DNA from: Centroberyx gerrardi
Taxonomy: Eukaryota; Chordata; Actinopteri; Beryciformes; Berycidae
Reading direction: 5' to 3'
Assembly: GCF_048128805.1 (NCBI RefSeq)
Contig: NC_136016.1
Span: 18,374,176 to 18,438,175 of the forward strand
DNA length: 64,000 nt
The notes below the pieces were generated by a model, which was given only the letters and a program-made list of their open reading frames with translations, searched no databases and was not told the origin of the DNA. Of the stretch, positions 12,926 through 25,779 are shown one piece after another (position 1 is the stretch's first letter; each line of letters begins with the position of its first letter). The position numbers and the translations under genes are program-made.

Positions 12926-13385
12926 CACACAATCTTTCATTAACCGGCTCCCACAGACCCAAACAATCCGCCAATATTTACCCACAGCCACTCAACGGTC
13001 AATATCCTCACCCAGTGCTGGAAAGGCCAGTGACCCGACTCTACAGGTGCATCTTGGGAAGAGATGAGCAAAGATATTACCTTAACAGAAGAATCTGTCC
13101 TTTCCTATGAAGGTGTAAGGTTCCTATGAAGGATACTTCATTGGATAACTGGACTTATCTCGGAGTGAGATGAGCAAGCAGATGGGCTGGAAAAGACAGA
13201 AAACTGAGGGTTGTTTACATGATTTCTGGTGGGAAGTCATTGTGAGAGTCTTTATAGCTCTATCCTTGTTAGCGTTGCTTTCATTTACGTCCATTAAAAT
13301 GGGATCATATACAATGGGGGACTGTCTGCTCACGCTTTCTGAATGATACGTCTGTGCATCAAGTTACTGTCAACTGGTAGTGCCA
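11511..13385. other. Intergenic DNA with microsatellites
   Basis: Contains a TC tract (11,627-11,651), a GA tract (12,101-12,147), a C-run (12,228-12,241) and CA tracts (12,757-12,778 and about 12,896-12,931). No gene recognised. The non-repetitive stretch at 11,850-12,060 is a candidate conserved element by composition only. Confidence 0.4.
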
Positions 13386-13500
13386 TGACGTGGGAGGGAG
13401 GGAGGGAGACAGAAAGAGAGGAGGGGGAGGGGAAGAGAGAGAGAGGGAGGGAGAGAGGGAGGGAGGGAGGCTGCAAATGGCAGCTTCTGTGACACCATGG

Positions 13501-13540
<40 letters not shown>

Positions 13541-13612
13541 GGAGGGAGGGAGAGAGCAAGTAACAGTGAGAGAGAGAGTGTGTGAGAGTGAGAAAGAGAG
13601 AGAGAGAGAGAC
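13386..13612. repeat. Polypurine (GA/GGGA) tract
   Basis: About 220 bp of nearly pure AG sequence on the plus strand, broken once (about 13,471-13,500) by a mixed segment. Tracts of this kind can form triplex DNA and are frequent next to promoters. It lies just upstream of a possible noncoding exon ending at 14,218. Confidence 0.85.
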
Positions 13613-13829
13613 AACTGCAGCCCAACTAGATCAGATTGCAAAAGATTGATAGAGAGAGCTGTTCAGTTAATAAGCAGTGAGGTGGAATTCTCCAGTTTTG
13701 TGGGAAATGTGACCGATAGGCTTCATGTTGGTCAAGATGAAGGCTGAGCAGAAGACCAGCAGAAGATGGGGATACAAAATATGAAATTTCACCTGGATAG
13801 TCCTCGCTAAACGCTTCTTTTCGCACCTT

Positions 13830-14218
13830 TTTTGCACGTCCAACACTGACTGAGCAGGAGCGGCTTATTGGCCCCAGGTCCTGGCGTGATTCAGCCTGAT
13901 CAAAACTGCGTTTCGTGGTACGTGTGCTACAGCCAGGAGCCAGGGAGTGCGACCCAACTGGAGAAAAAAAAGCAGAAAGAGAGAGAGAGAGAGACAGAGA
14001 TCAAGCAAGGATGAAGAAATTCAAAGGGGGTCTGTGCCTTTGGCTGAAGAGGATGGAGTGGTTCTGTCCATAGGTAGAGTAACACACACAAAGAGAGAGC
14101 AGCTGTGGTGGCAGACACTCGGAGAATGCCTCAGTTTGGCTGACAGGGACACTGGGAGAGAGGATACCTTCTGCCTTTTAGCTCTGCAGCCTGGAGGGGA
14201 GACCGGCTGGAAACAAAG
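13830..14218 (+). other. kcnj12: Possible 5' noncoding exon of kcnj12
   Basis: The stretch ends in a consensus splice donor (AAACAAAG followed by GTAAGG at 14,219). It lies 6 kb upstream of the acceptor of the kcnj12 coding exon (after 20,073), on the same strand, behind a long GA tract that could mark a promoter. Mammalian KCNJ12 has untranslated upstream exons separated by long introns, so such an exon is expected. The transcription start is unknown and the left limit given is arbitrary. A 91-codon frame crossing it has no recognisable homology and I do not call it a protein. Confidence 0.3.
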
Positions 14219-15270
14219 GTAAGGAGAAGACAAACCTCTCTTCAAACTTTTAGCCTGACTGTCAGATCAATATTTGTCATTGATAGTCAGTGATTTCACT
14301 GTTCTGTGTGGTGTAATAAAAGTAGAAGTGGATGGCAGCGTCTTCTCCCATGCAATCCCTATGGAGCGCATAAACAGGCGAACAATCAGCCGTCTTGATA
14401 CAACCACAAGGCTTCTTATGTACGATGTGTGAATTGTGCATGACTTCTGACGGACATTTTACACTTTGAGGCATGACTGAAATACAAGAGACTCTCAATT
14501 ACCCTGCTGAAATGTATTGAAACATTCAATCATACATAATTGTAATAGTAAACTTAAATAATAAACTCTATCATTTCAAAACAGCACTTTAGAAACTGTA
14601 AGACAAATGTAAATAAAAGCCAATAAGGCAATAAAAATGTCAAACATGAATCAAAAACCTTGTTACAGAAGAACATATCAGGCAAATAAATAGTTTTAAA
14701 ATATACTGCACCAAAAAGGTCTATCTGTAAAATGTGTTTCAATAAGTGATTTAAAAGTTGACGCTGATCTTGCCAGCCTGAACTCCTCAGGACATTTCAG
14801 AGCCTCGGGGTCTGGATGGCAAAGGCTTGGTCACCTTTAGTCTTTAGCCTAGATTTCGGACTGGCCAGGAGGGCCTTGCCTGGCGATATCAGCCTGTGCT
14901 CCAGCTCCTATAGAGTTAAAAAAAAAAATCAGAAATGTAGCTAGAAGGCAGACCTTAAAAGCAATCAGTTAAATCGTAAAATCAAGCATGAAACTAAAAG
15001 ACAATGTTTAAGTCTATCAATAAACTGGCATCAACATTCTGCATAATCTGGATCCATATGGCAGCTTCTTGACTGAGACAGGAGAGCAGGGCAGCACAGT
15101 AGTCAAGGTGAGACGATATAAATGCGTAACATCGTGTGACAACAGTGCACCACCATTACAATTACATTACAAATTCAGTGAATACAACTACTCGTATTTC
15201 TGCATTACATCTTACCCATCCAACTTAATACCTTGATTATAAATTCACTGGTTGTATCTTGTGTACCTTT

Positions 15271-15313
<43 letters not shown>
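15271..15313. repeat. (GA)n microsatellite
   Basis: Perfect GA array of about 21 units. Confidence 0.95.
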
Positions 15314-15318
<5 letters not shown>

Positions 15319-15602
15319 TCTGCAGAATTAACAGTGGCAGCTAATTTAGCTTTGAATGAATAATGGATGTTAACTATTACATGCATGTTGCTTCAGTTAC
15401 TGCGCTGACGTTGGCCAGGCTGTCTTCAGCAAATCACAAGCAAACCACTTCTCCATTAGTGTGTACAGAAATCACTGACGAGAAGGTACAAAAGACAGTT
15501 TGGAGAGTAACAACTTAACGGGAGGAAACAGATGATGCAGCACTGTTTTTTTTTTGTTTTTTTTTTCTCAGACAGTTCAGTGACCTCATCTTGCTTTTCA
15601 TC

Positions 15603-15720
15603 TCAGTTCAGTTCAGCTCAGTTCAGCTCAGTTCAGTTCACTTTTATTGTCCACAAGGGAAATTCAGCTTGCGGCAAGACACACTAAGAACACAATAACA
15701 ACACAGACGCAAAAAAATAC
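15603..15720 (-). mobile_element. LINE 3'-tail relic with (TTCAG)n
   Basis: A TTCAG/CTCAG pentamer run is followed by 'CTTTTATTGTCCACAAGGG' and AAATTCAGCTTG. This is the inverted 3' end of a common teleost non-LTR element. Only the last 100 bp or so remain. Confidence 0.5.
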
Positions 15721-17579
15721 TAAAAAATAAATCCCTGCATGGACCACATACTGTAGCTTCATGTTAGACTGATAGTGAACCATAGCCAAATTTAGAAAGG
15801 TATAATCTAATCAAGTAATATATCTAAGTTCATATGCTCAAACCCACAGGCTTCTTTTAAAGTTAGCTTAAATTTACAGAGGGCAATTCAGTCTTTTAGC
15901 ATGTGTATAAGTAATTAAAAAACGACATAAATAAATATAATGATAAAACTCCAGTGGGATACTTACCTGTGGGAATAATCAGTCAGTGGAAACCAAGTCT
16001 CTGAATGATGGATGATGGAAGAGCTACACCTTCAGCTAACAGAAACTATAGATAGTCTTCCACTTTATATACCAGCTGTTATTCTTCTACAAATACCTCT
16101 GAACTGAACAACGTGAGAAGGTGACTCAGTCCTTTATGAGCACTTCTCTCTACTAGCAGCTCAACAGTCACCTCAGATAGCATCTCAAAACAAGAAATGG
16201 CCTACATACCAAGTGTAAGAGCCTCTGGAGTGGTTAGTGTTTGTTCAAAACTTACTCCTGTCAAGACTTTCTCGAGGGGTTATGGCCTTTTGAAATGATA
16301 GAATTTGAGTTTCTCATTATTTCACTGCACTTGTACAAAAAGGATGAACCTGTTTCGCCCCAAGTTTCATCCAAACAGACAGCGTCCCGGCATGGAGAAG
16401 TGAAGTGGTGTTGCTTTCTATAGGAAAATACCTGTAGGTCACTTGAGACGAGATGAGCGCCGCGTGGTGAGCTATAGGAAAATACAATGACACCTGAGCC
16501 TCGGCCCTTCCTTCACAATGGCCTTGGGAGGTGGGCAGGGATCGTAGTGGCTGAGCTCGGTTTCCTGCTCCACTGTCTTGAGATGGAGCGCCCTGTCCCA
16601 CTAAACCTCATTGTTCCTCCGCATCCCTTCCATTATTTTACACATCCAATTATTCATGCTATTCATTGTAATCAGCTACAAGCGTATCATCTCCCCCGGT
16701 CGCTCCTCTCCACCCCCGAAGAACACATAGGCCAGGTTAGACGAGGTTAATCTACTTAATCATGAAATTAATTGCTGTTGTGTCTAGCAACTGCAAATGA
16801 CCAATTCCCAAGTCACTTTTCATAGCCTGCCTTATGAGTCAAAGATGCCCGTTTGTTTGGTTACAGCAGTATCCTAAAGTCAAGGTGATTTAAGTGGAAG
16901 ACAAAGTAAAAATAAAAATGCAACACACCACTGTGATTTCCGTCAAGATATCATTACAGAGTATAATTGGCTTCCTCTGTGCAGATCTGTCATTTCACAC
17001 AGCGTGCGATATAAGGTTACCGATGTAAGGTCTGGAGTGCTCTCTCAGAATTTACAGCCAGTATTAAATTATAATTAGTTTGGATTAAGGCGATTGAGAT
17101 TTACAGATATTCAACTATCTTTAGCAATTGCTCAAATTAATGTCAAAGCTTTTGACAGAGTAAAGGATAAAGGATATATACTGTCAAATCTGAGTCCAAG
17201 TGCCAGTCTCTAAGATTAAACTTTTAGCACCATGTACGCTCAAAACCTGACATGCACAACCTTGCCAAGGGACGCCTGATTTAAAGAGCTTCCCATGTAT
17301 TCATGTAGCTACAGCAAAGGCTTTCTGGGGCTGAGACTCTGAGGCACTTATCTAATGACTCCAAGTACGCAGGGAGGGTTTTTACTTTCATTTGACCAAT
17401 TCACTGGACACCTGACACCGCACGACTACAGTATGATATGGAGCCCGCTCGCCGTGGAGGGCTGCTCAGGTCATGCGTGTACTGTAGACAAACAAGATGT
17501 ACAATGTGAAATGCTGAGACGAAGCTCTGGCTCAGGATTCATCTCAGTTATATAATCCCGTCGATGTGGTTACCATGTT

Positions 17580-17735
17580 AGACAGCCAAGCCCACCTGCC
17601 ATTAAGCGTACGAGCCATCAAGGAACACACACTCAAGCTTAATTAACTGGCTGTATTTGTTTGCCAACAAAGTGCTAAATTGCAATTAGTAAAGATCATA
17701 GAATCTAATCAGGTATTTGCATAATTGAGAGGAGA
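17580..17735. promoter_or_regulatory. Candidate enhancer/conserved element
   Basis: In about 100 bp the sequence packs a palindromic homeodomain site (TTAATTAA, 17,639-17,646), a forkhead-like TATTTGTTTGCC (17,654-17,665), CAATTAG (17,683-17,689) and a perfect octamer ATTTGCAT (17,715-17,722), with no simple repeat. Such clustering is typical of vertebrate developmental enhancers. It lies 2.5 kb upstream of the kcnj12 coding exon. Assignment is inference from motifs only. Confidence 0.35.
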
Positions 17736-20073
17736 GGCAGACGTGCTAGTTTGAGCATTAACAGCTGTGCAGTTTTGGAAATGTGGTGTGTTATTGTCAA
17801 AAGGCAGAAAGAGGCTTTGAAAGCATCTAAATATCTAACATCTAACATATCAGTTTGCTGTGTTTTCCTGACTCAGGTACATGTTTGTCCCCAAAGGGTC
17901 AAGGTTAAGATTGTGGATGAGGTAATCTGGCTCCAGATCAGGAGTTGTGGTGAACTTCCACCTGAAAGAGTGTGAGTGTGAGGGGATTTAGTGCGAGTGT
18001 GTGGCAGACGGCAGGGCACCAGGGATTTGGGAGCGCACATCAGTGAACTGTCAAGTCTTCAGGGCCCAAATCAGGGAGACAGACACAGAGCGGATGTGGC
18101 CAGGCGATAAAAGCTGTCTGCACCCAGAGGGGCCTCAGTCCGGCTCCCAGGGGGAGGGCACTTTGACCCAGAGGCTCAACATCCAGCGCAGTGGCCAGGT
18201 TATCTGCTGTCTGACCAAGGCAGCACTGATACTGTACATTTCAGATTACAGATTTGTGTCATCTAACATGTTGTGACAGTTGATATTATGGGTATATTAT
18301 CCTGTATGCGGTCTAGCATGTTGTGTGTGATCTTACTCGTTCCCATAACATCCCTGCGTACGTTCTACAATTACAGCAGGTATGTAATACAGGGCATAGC
18401 ACAGGGGAGAAATCAATCTACCTATCTGCTCGTATGGAGCACCATGGAGCAGTGCTATAAATCTTACCGCATCCTCATAACATGATTAATAATACTGCAA
18501 ATTGTACAGAATGGGGTCAAATAAATAGAGCTTGAAGCCTGGCTAAGTAGTGACAGAAATGCTCATTTTTAGGCCAAAGAAGCCCTTCTCTGCCCGTCCC
18601 TGTACGCAGCATCTGGGATTGTATGCACATGGAATCAGTGGCACACATACAAGTCCCTTAGGAGTTTGATTAAACATACACGGACACACAAACACCCTCC
18701 ACCCGAAAGTATTATGCTGACACGACAATGACAAACTTAGGGCACAAAGAACAGAGCAGTGAAATAGAACAGCACAGCTTGTCTGTTGAATTTATTGTGC
18801 GTGTGGCCAGCATGGCATGCTGCTGATAGACGGTAAGACGTGGCAATCTTACAGATCATTGTTAGGCCTTGTGCATGAAAACCTTCCTCAGCTGCTAACA
18901 CATGCTAGCGAAGCAGACATGAGCAAAACGACTTGCATGATGGTCTGTGTTTTTTTTGTTTTTTTTACAAAATAATAAACATCTGGTAGATGTTGACTTG
19001 TAGCTTCACATCGCTGCCAACCTGCTTCATAATTCGAAGCAGAAAAGCACAGGAAATGTCATGTGACAGAAGTGGCTCTGTGAAGCCAGCTCTTCACTTA
19101 CCCAGCCGTCATCAAAGGAGATGAGGACCCTTCAGAGAGGGCCGATTGGATGGAGCGTGTTGAGTCGTGATGTTCAGAGAAAGCAAGATGGCAGGGGGAA
19201 GGACTGTGAAGAAACTGTTATCATGGATACTGAAACTATTAGCCATGTACTTAAAGAAGCAGGGCAATAATGTCCTCATAAATCATAATGATATTAACCA
19301 TAATGCTAAACTTTATTATTAACGCAGTGATGATCGTCAGCTCCATTGTTCTTTTAGATTTTTTAATCAGCGTTAGTTTCACCAGAGGGCAAACTTAACA
19401 GAAGCATGGCACATGGACAATGGACAACCCAGAGGAATACATTGAAAAATGGTAATATGTTGAGTCATCCTTTGTCCTTAAAAACAGCTATTTAAAGGAA
19501 CTGCTGAGAGATTAAAATAGTAAAAGGTGGCTGTAGAAAACCACAACTACTTATCTTAGAATAATCAATATAGTAATGAGAATAAATCTAGTTTTCATTT
19601 GTAAAAAAAACAAAAAAAAAAAAAACAGAATGGAAGTCAATCTCATATCCATACAAAATGAGTCAATCCAATTGTATATCTAGTATCTCTAACCATAATG
19701 TCATTAGACCTATAAATTAGAAACAAACATTTTTTTTATTATAAGATAAGATAACTATTACTGATTGTGATAGGGAGAACATAGTAAAGTGTAACTAATG
19801 ATTACGGTCAAGTTGTCATTTATGCGCCAACACACAGACAGTTTATTCAGTGTAATGACATCATTATTCACAGAGTTTATTTCTACTGACAGTGGCTCCT
19901 TTTGCCACTAGCACAATTGTTATGTGTGTGACTTATGTAACAGTGTTTGCTGTTCAGTAACCAAAAGCCTTCATGGTTTAAGTCTGGGACATTTGATCCA
20001 CAGGTATGGTGTGATATGACCGTTATGCCAGACAGACACTTATGTTGCTCTCCTCTCTCTACACTCTCCACAG

Positions 20074-20235
20074 GGATTGGTTGGATTAAAGCACAAGGCT
20101 CCCCACCCGGCTCCCTGTCTGACTGACTAAAATGCAGCTTATCCAGTGATCAGACTGCGAGGGCCTCGATCACACGCTGGGAGTCCAGGCCCGCCCTCCT
20201 GCTCCGACCCTGCAGCTGGAGGCGCGGCTGGGAGC
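20074..20235 (+). other. kcnj12: kcnj12 5' UTR part of coding exon
   Basis: A clear acceptor (pyrimidine-rich CTCTCTACACTCTCCACAG) ends at 20,073, so the exon probably begins at 20,074. A tiny upstream ORF (ATG at 20,132, five codons, stop ending 20,149) precedes the main start. The frame of the channel stays open upstream to 20,146, but that codon is GTG, and the conserved N-terminus starts at the ATG at 20,236. Confidence 0.6.
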
Positions 20236-21540
20236 ATGAGCGTGGGGAGGATCAACCGCTACAGCATTGTGTCGTCCGAGGAGGAGGGCCTCCGCCTCAC
20301 TACCATGCATGGCATGAACGGCTTTGGCAACGGCAAGATCCACACACGCCGCAAGTGCCGCAACCGCTTCGTCAAAAAGAATGGCCAGTGCAACGTGCAG
20401 TTTGCCAATATGGACGACAAGTCGCAGCGCTACATGGCCGACATCTTCACCACGTGCGTTGATATCCGCTGGCGATGGATGCTGGTAGTCTTCACCCTCG
20501 TGTTCGTCGTCTCCTGGCTGGCCTTCGGCTTGGCCTTCTGGGTCATCGCCTTGCTGCACGGGGACCTGGATAACCCGGCCGGAGATGACAACTTCACTCC
20601 GTGCGTCCTACAGGTCAACGGCTTTGTGGCCGCCTTTCTATTCTCCATCGAAACACAGTCCACCATTGGTTATGGCTACCGTTGTGTGACCGAGGAGTGT
20701 CCAGTGGCCGTCTTCATGGTGGTCTTCCAGTCCATAGTGGGCTGCATCATCGACTGTTTCATGATTGGCGCCATCATGGCCAAGATGGCAAGGCCTAAGA
20801 AGCGAGCACAAACGCTGTTATTCAGCCACAACGCTGTCATCGCCATGCGGGACGGAAAGCTGTGCCTCATGTGGAGGGTGGGGAACCTTCGCAAGAGCCA
20901 CATCGTAGAGGCCCACGTCAGGGCGCAGCTCATCAAGCCTCGGATCACTGACGAGGGGGAGTATATTCCTCTAGACCAGATAGACATCAATGTGGGCTTT
21001 GACAAAGGCCTGGACAGGATTTTCTTGGTTTCACCCATCACTATTCTCCATGAGATAGATGAGGAGAGCCCCCTTTTCGGGATCAGCAAACAGGACCTGG
21101 AGACAGCAGACTTTGAGATTGTGGTCATCCTGGAGGGGATGGTTGAAGCGACCGCCATGACCACGCAGGCTCGCAGCTCCTACTTGGCCTCTGAGGTCCT
21201 TTGGGGTCACCGGTTCGAGCCGGTCTTGTTTGAGGAGAAGAACGTGTACAAGGTGGATTACTCTCACTTTCACAAAACCTACGAGGTGCCGTCCACCCCC
21301 CGCTGCAGTGCCAAGGACATGGTGGAGAACAAGTTCCTGGTCCCCAGCTCTAACTCCTTCTGCTATGAGAACGAGCTGGCCTTCCTCAACCGGGATGAAG
21401 AGGAGGAGGAGGATGTAGGCGGTGGAAGCAGAGCGCTGGCTAACCTCAGTCCAGACCGGAACAGCCGACACGAGTTTGAACGCTTACAGGCCACCAGGGC
21501 ACTGGATCAAAGGTCATACCGCAGAGAGTCGGAAATATGA
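20236..21540 (+). CDS. kcnj12: Inward-rectifier K+ channel Kir2.2
   Basis: Forms tetrameric plasma-membrane K+ channels that set the resting potential and pass inward current, classically in heart, muscle and neurons. The 434-aa protein starts [18 protein letters not shown] and is close to the 433 aa I recall for human KCNJ12; the RRESEI end and the whole C-domain read as Kir2.2 rather than Kir2.1. Visible: TM1 about 82-106, pore helix 131-142, filter TIGYG at 143-147, TM2 about 157-181. Rectification acids D173, E225 and E300 correspond to Kir2.1 D172, E224 and E299. The extracellular disulfide cysteines are C123 and C155. A PIP2-binding basic patch KMARPKKR spans 183-190, an ER-export signal FCYENE 375-380, an acidic run 387-393, and the C-terminus is a PDZ ligand (SEI) preceded by a PKA-type RRES. 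The coding region is one intact exon, as is usual for Kir2 genes. Oddities are Ser142 (usually Thr) and Tyr148 beside the filter. Kir2.2 versus another Kir2 paralogue is the only doubt. Confidence 0.95.
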   Translation: MSVGRINRYSIVSSEEEGLRLTTMHGMNGFGNGKIHTRRKCRNRFVKKNGQCNVQFANMDDKSQRYMADIFTTCVDIRWRWMLVVFTLVFVVSWLAFGLAFWVIALLHGDLDNPAGDDNFTPCVLQVNGFVAAFLFSIETQSTIGYGYRCVTEECPVAVFMVVFQSIVGCIIDCFMIGAIMAKMARPKKRAQTLLFSHNAVIAMRDGKLCLMWRVGNLRKSHIVEAHVRAQLIKPRITDEGEYIPLDQIDINVGFDKGLDRIFLVSPITILHEIDEESPLFGISKQDLETADFEIVVILEGMVEATAMTTQARSSYLASEVLWGHRFEPVLFEEKNVYKVDYSHFHKTYEVPSTPRCSAKDMVENKFLVPSSNSFCYENELAFLNRDEEEEEDVGGGSRALANLSPDRNSRHEFERLQATRALDQRSYRRESEI

Positions 21541-24500
21541 CCCGGGGTCAACTTTCAATAACTCTATCCAAGGGTAAAAATGCAGAACAATGCAAAGTGC
21601 CATAGGAAAAGCTGACTACTGTGATAGAATGGAAAAGAAATAGGACAACAGTGAAAGGGACTTAACTGGAAGGAATGGGGGAAAGCAAGTACACAGCTTA
21701 GAAAACTGTGGTAAAGAATGTCCACAACCAAGGAAAAGGCTAGAGAAAGACCTTCTTCCTACATGGAAACTTGAATCTTTTTTCATACGGTCATTTTGAG
21801 TTGAGAGTGTTCAATGATAGTGCATCAAAAAGCTGTTATGGCAAAACCTTATAATCAAATCTTAGGTGTAAATACATTGCTTAGGTAAGTTACGTTTTGT
21901 GTGGAGTATCATTTTTCAAAAAACACCTCTAAAAAATAGTATTTGCTATTTCAACTTGTTCTTGGGCACAAATGATAGTGTTACAAGCCTTCCCTTAAGC
22001 TTTTCTCACATTGCTGTAGTTTGCTGGATGTGAGTTCAGTGACACATTGAAAATTCGTGCACTGCAGCATTCAAATGCAATGAGCCATGATAAAACATCT
22101 GACCATGAGCCACTGAGAACAACATAATTTCACATTTTAGTATTGGTGTGATCCCAAAATCAACCGATGAAGGGAGAGCAGGCAACATCAATTGCACTAT
22201 GAAGAGAATTTAGGAATATGTTGAAATGAAATGAAATTGTACTTGAGAAATTTTGTATTTATAACTCTCTTAATGCTACATATTTTTAAATAACCTCCCA
22301 TCTTAAAATCAAACAACCTTATTAGCTGATATCATGATTTGGCCACACGGGCCTACACATATCATTTCATGTACAAATTGTTGCTAAGTAGGTAACAAAA
22401 GTAAAGCACAAGTAGCGGTGCATAGACTAAATTAGAACATTTTGTAGTTTCATAAAATTACGTTTTTTGCAAAATATAGGATACAATACCCAGGTTTGTA
22501 ATAAGCAATGTTGATAAATAAATGAATAGCAGCAATTTGTAACCCCACAAAATGTGCACCTTTACTGTTGTTACTTTTAAGATTATCCAAAAAAAAACAA
22601 AGTGAAACAGCACAACTGTATCTTGGATGTTTTTTAGAATTCTTCAGCAAATTCCCCTTCATTCCAGATGGAAATTAAGATTGTAACAAAATGGCATAAT
22701 TTGATTACATCTGATGTGTTTTATGTTATCTTTAAAAATGAATCTATGCACATTGTTAACAATATCAGGGGGCAGAGATTCTGCAGAGTTCTATGTGAGA
22801 TAAAGTGATGTAATGAATTACTTCAGTCGTTACATAATGCTTGGGAAAACAGCCTGAAGTGAAAATCTTGCCTAAACAAAGAGTAGTTGTTATATTTATC
22901 AAATCTATTTTGATAAGAAATGAAATCAAATTGATAGTCAATATTTAAATTATTTTAAAACTTTTAAAATGCATGCAGAAAGAATGAGAATTTAGGTTTT
23001 TTTTCATGAGATATTTCTTTGGCCTGAGAATAGTCTGTTGTCAAGGTGAATCTGAAATGTAAAGTTTGGATATCTGGTCTCTAATCACCCTGCAAACATT
23101 GGTAAAATTGAACCACTGCTAATGCTAAATGAACATGCATCAAAGGGGCAAATGTGTGTCCAACACTTTGTTTTATGCTATATAACGTTAACTTTATCTA
23201 AAATTATTTGCCAACTCCTGTGGCTGCCCTTATGTTTTCTAGTCATTTTACATCAGCGGTGGCTAAATCTAACTGCTGTTCATATTGTCAACAGAGAGTC
23301 AAACTCTGCATTCCACTTCCACTGGGTTATAGACTCATTTTCAGGACAAAACACCATCTGACTATCACATGAAAAAACATATCCTTTAACAAGATAAATG
23401 AATGTGTGTAAGAGAGATTAAGTTTGGCTAAGAACCTGTTAGCGCTCTTCTTGCTGTCGAAACAGAATATGCATGAGCGACAGTAAAACAAAGCCGAGAG
23501 GAATAGCTTCCTCCTTTTCCACTCCTCATATTGTGTCCTCTGGCGTCTGCAAACATCACACACTGTAAAGAGCTCAACGATTAAGTTGCAATTCACAGAG
23601 GCAATATGCTTACATGACAAGATATATAAGACACTGGACCAAGGTCTGGATGGAAGCAATAAACACTGAAATACCCCTTTTCTGAATCGATTCTGACCAC
23701 AAGCATATTCTTAACGATTCTCCTGTAGTGCACTGAATAATTCTTAATAACTGATAGATAATAACTGAGAGAAAGGCATGGCATGAAGAGTATGACGCCA
23801 AATTTGTCAATTGTATTCTACTGTACTTGTATGCATAAGATTTCTTTGTGCACATGTTTTGAACAATCAGATTTGACAGCAAAGTAATGTGTGTACAGAG
23901 TGTTGTTTGGACTAATGTCTTGGAGGGATCGTTCCCAAGCTGATGTTCCAAAACCTCATATTTTGGACTGATTGTGAAATATGGGTAGCCATATTCAGAA
24001 AGAGTGCTAAATTCTCCAACTGGTCTCTTTACAGATCTGAGTCACTTCTAAAAAAAAAAAAAATCGGCCAATAATTCTAAGCAAGTTTCCAATCAGGAAA
24101 AAGAAGTTAAAAACCAAATCGATTTTAAGCTTTTAGAAAAATCATTTCGTGTTAGTTATAGATTAAGTCGTTTGTTATCAGTATATAGTTTAAGCAAGAC
24201 AATTATGATGCATGACATTTTTTTTTTTAAATCTTTGGCATGGACAGTAACATTTAAAATTCATCCCTTACTCTAAATGCCTAGCCAGAATTTTATTATT
24301 CAAAACTGCACACAATGTTTATGCTGTGTCACAAAATATATCAAGTTCAATTTGTCTCTTACCTCACTGAAATGTGGATCTTATGTCCCTGTGAGACAAT
24401 TGTTGTTCACTTCCTCATGTAAGACACTACATCTATGAAAAGAGGGGAACCCATAGGAGCTGCTGAAAAACCACATGAAGACAGAAAGGAGAACCATAAA

Positions 24501-25779
24501 ATGGTCGTGAAAGTTGGTCACAATGACTGATATTTTCCTAGTGGTCCTTTAATTCCAGGAGTATGCTTGGCTCTATGATATTTCTTGATAACCTGTTGCT
24601 TTTTTAGAAACTTTTAGGATGCAGTAAAATATATCAAGAGCATTTTTTCGGCTAATGAATGAAGCCTTCTGTCCCCAGCCCTAAACGTTTATTATGCTCA
24701 TTGCCTTCTGGGAAGGCTCTGATACCCTGATGTGTGAAACCTCTGCACCTACTCACAACATTTCAGTGGTAAAAAAAGAAGAAAAAAAAAAGGGTGAAGC
24801 ATCATCAGCTTCTATGCTGCATAATTGAAATGCATAGTTCAATCATTCCTACTGAATTTTTTTTTTTCTTTTCTGAGATTGTTTCAGTTTTGATGTTGCC
24901 CACCTGAGCCCTTAAAAAAGAAATATAAAAAATTACATACTGTAGACCGGCATAGTAACATAGAAAAACTAATAGGGAACAGCCAGGCTAAACAAATCTG
25001 CTTATTTTTATACAAAGTTCTTTTTGATACCTCAGTATTTCCTTCAGATAGAATATAGTAATCAATATTTATCTGTTTTTATCAGAATAATCCAATGATT
25101 TCGCTATAATGAGAGGCAAAAATATGATTCTTGCCTCGGTTCTCAATGATTTAATTTCTGTTGTTTCATTTCAGCACAGAAGCTCATGATTAAACAGGTA
25201 TTTCTCTTAAAGGGATGATTGGAAAAACCTTTGACCTCTGTAGAAGTCTTCCTATGCCCAGCAAAATGTCTACTGGGCTTTTTATTTTAATGGATAATTC
25301 AAAGTCATTTAAATTATTCAATTAAAAACCTAATTGTGAAAGAAATCGGTTTGTTTTTATTTTGTTATAACTGTAAGCATTTCCAAAATAACACAACCCT
25401 GGATGTTGACAATGCTCCCCCACTGTATTGAAATGCACAATCCATCGCTCCTCCTCGGGCCTGACTAATCAATGGATCAAGCGGTAGCTGAGGTAATACA
25501 TCACCATGAGGAGTGGTTTAAGATGAGAGATCAAGATTCATGTCACCACAGTCAGATGACTCCCTGGTCTTGGGCCAATTATTCAAGAAGGCTCATCAAT
25601 TAATCACTGTGACACACAAATAACCAGCGGGGCCAGGGGCCTTTTGGCCCCGCAGAGCCGAGCCAGAGGCCCGCAGCACACCGAGTCAGATCAATGGGTT
25701 TACCAACACCAACAGATCATTATTACTCTGCTACCTCACAACTGAGGAAACAAACTACACTACTGCATGTTATTCTGTT
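21541..25779 (+). other. kcnj12 3' UTR and AT-rich intergenic DNA
   Basis: AT-rich and without recognisable coding sequence. Kir2 mRNAs often have long 3' UTRs, and AATAAA signals occur at 22,517-22,522 and 25,873-25,878, but none can be assigned with certainty. ORFs on the minus strand around 23,327-23,951 resemble no known protein. Confidence 0.4.
22517..22522 (+). terminator. kcnj12: Candidate polyadenylation signal of kcnj12
   Basis: AATAAA in an AT-rich context, about 1 kb past the stop codon. Other AATAAA hexamers exist downstream, so the mRNA end is uncertain. Confidence 0.3.

Larger units (their letters stand above)
14219..20073 (+). other. Probable intron/upstream region of kcnj12
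   Basis: No coding gene recognised. It holds a (GA)n array at 15,271-15,313, a LINE-tail relic near 15,603-15,720, poly-T runs near 15,546-15,567, an A-rich run near 19,603-19,625 and motif-rich non-repetitive blocks at about 16,590-16,860 and 17,560-17,740. If the exon ending at 14,218 is real, all of this is kcnj12 intron; otherwise it is upstream intergenic DNA. Confidence 0.35.

Noticed and set aside
13330-13641. Ser-Leu-rich ORFs over the GA tract
   Set aside because: They are low-complexity translations of a polypurine repeat.
13947-14222. 91-codon ORF at the possible kcnj12 leader exon
   Set aside because: It is Arg/Glu-rich because of the GA repeat, shows no homology I know and crosses a splice donor.
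20146-20235. N-terminal extension of the kcnj12 frame by 30 codons
   Set aside because: The frame is open but its first codon is GTG, and conserved Kir2 similarity begins at the ATG at 20,236.
20170-21471. Several 78-162 codon ORFs antisense to or in other frames of kcnj12
   Set aside because: They are shadows of the GC-rich conserved coding exon, with no recognisable protein.
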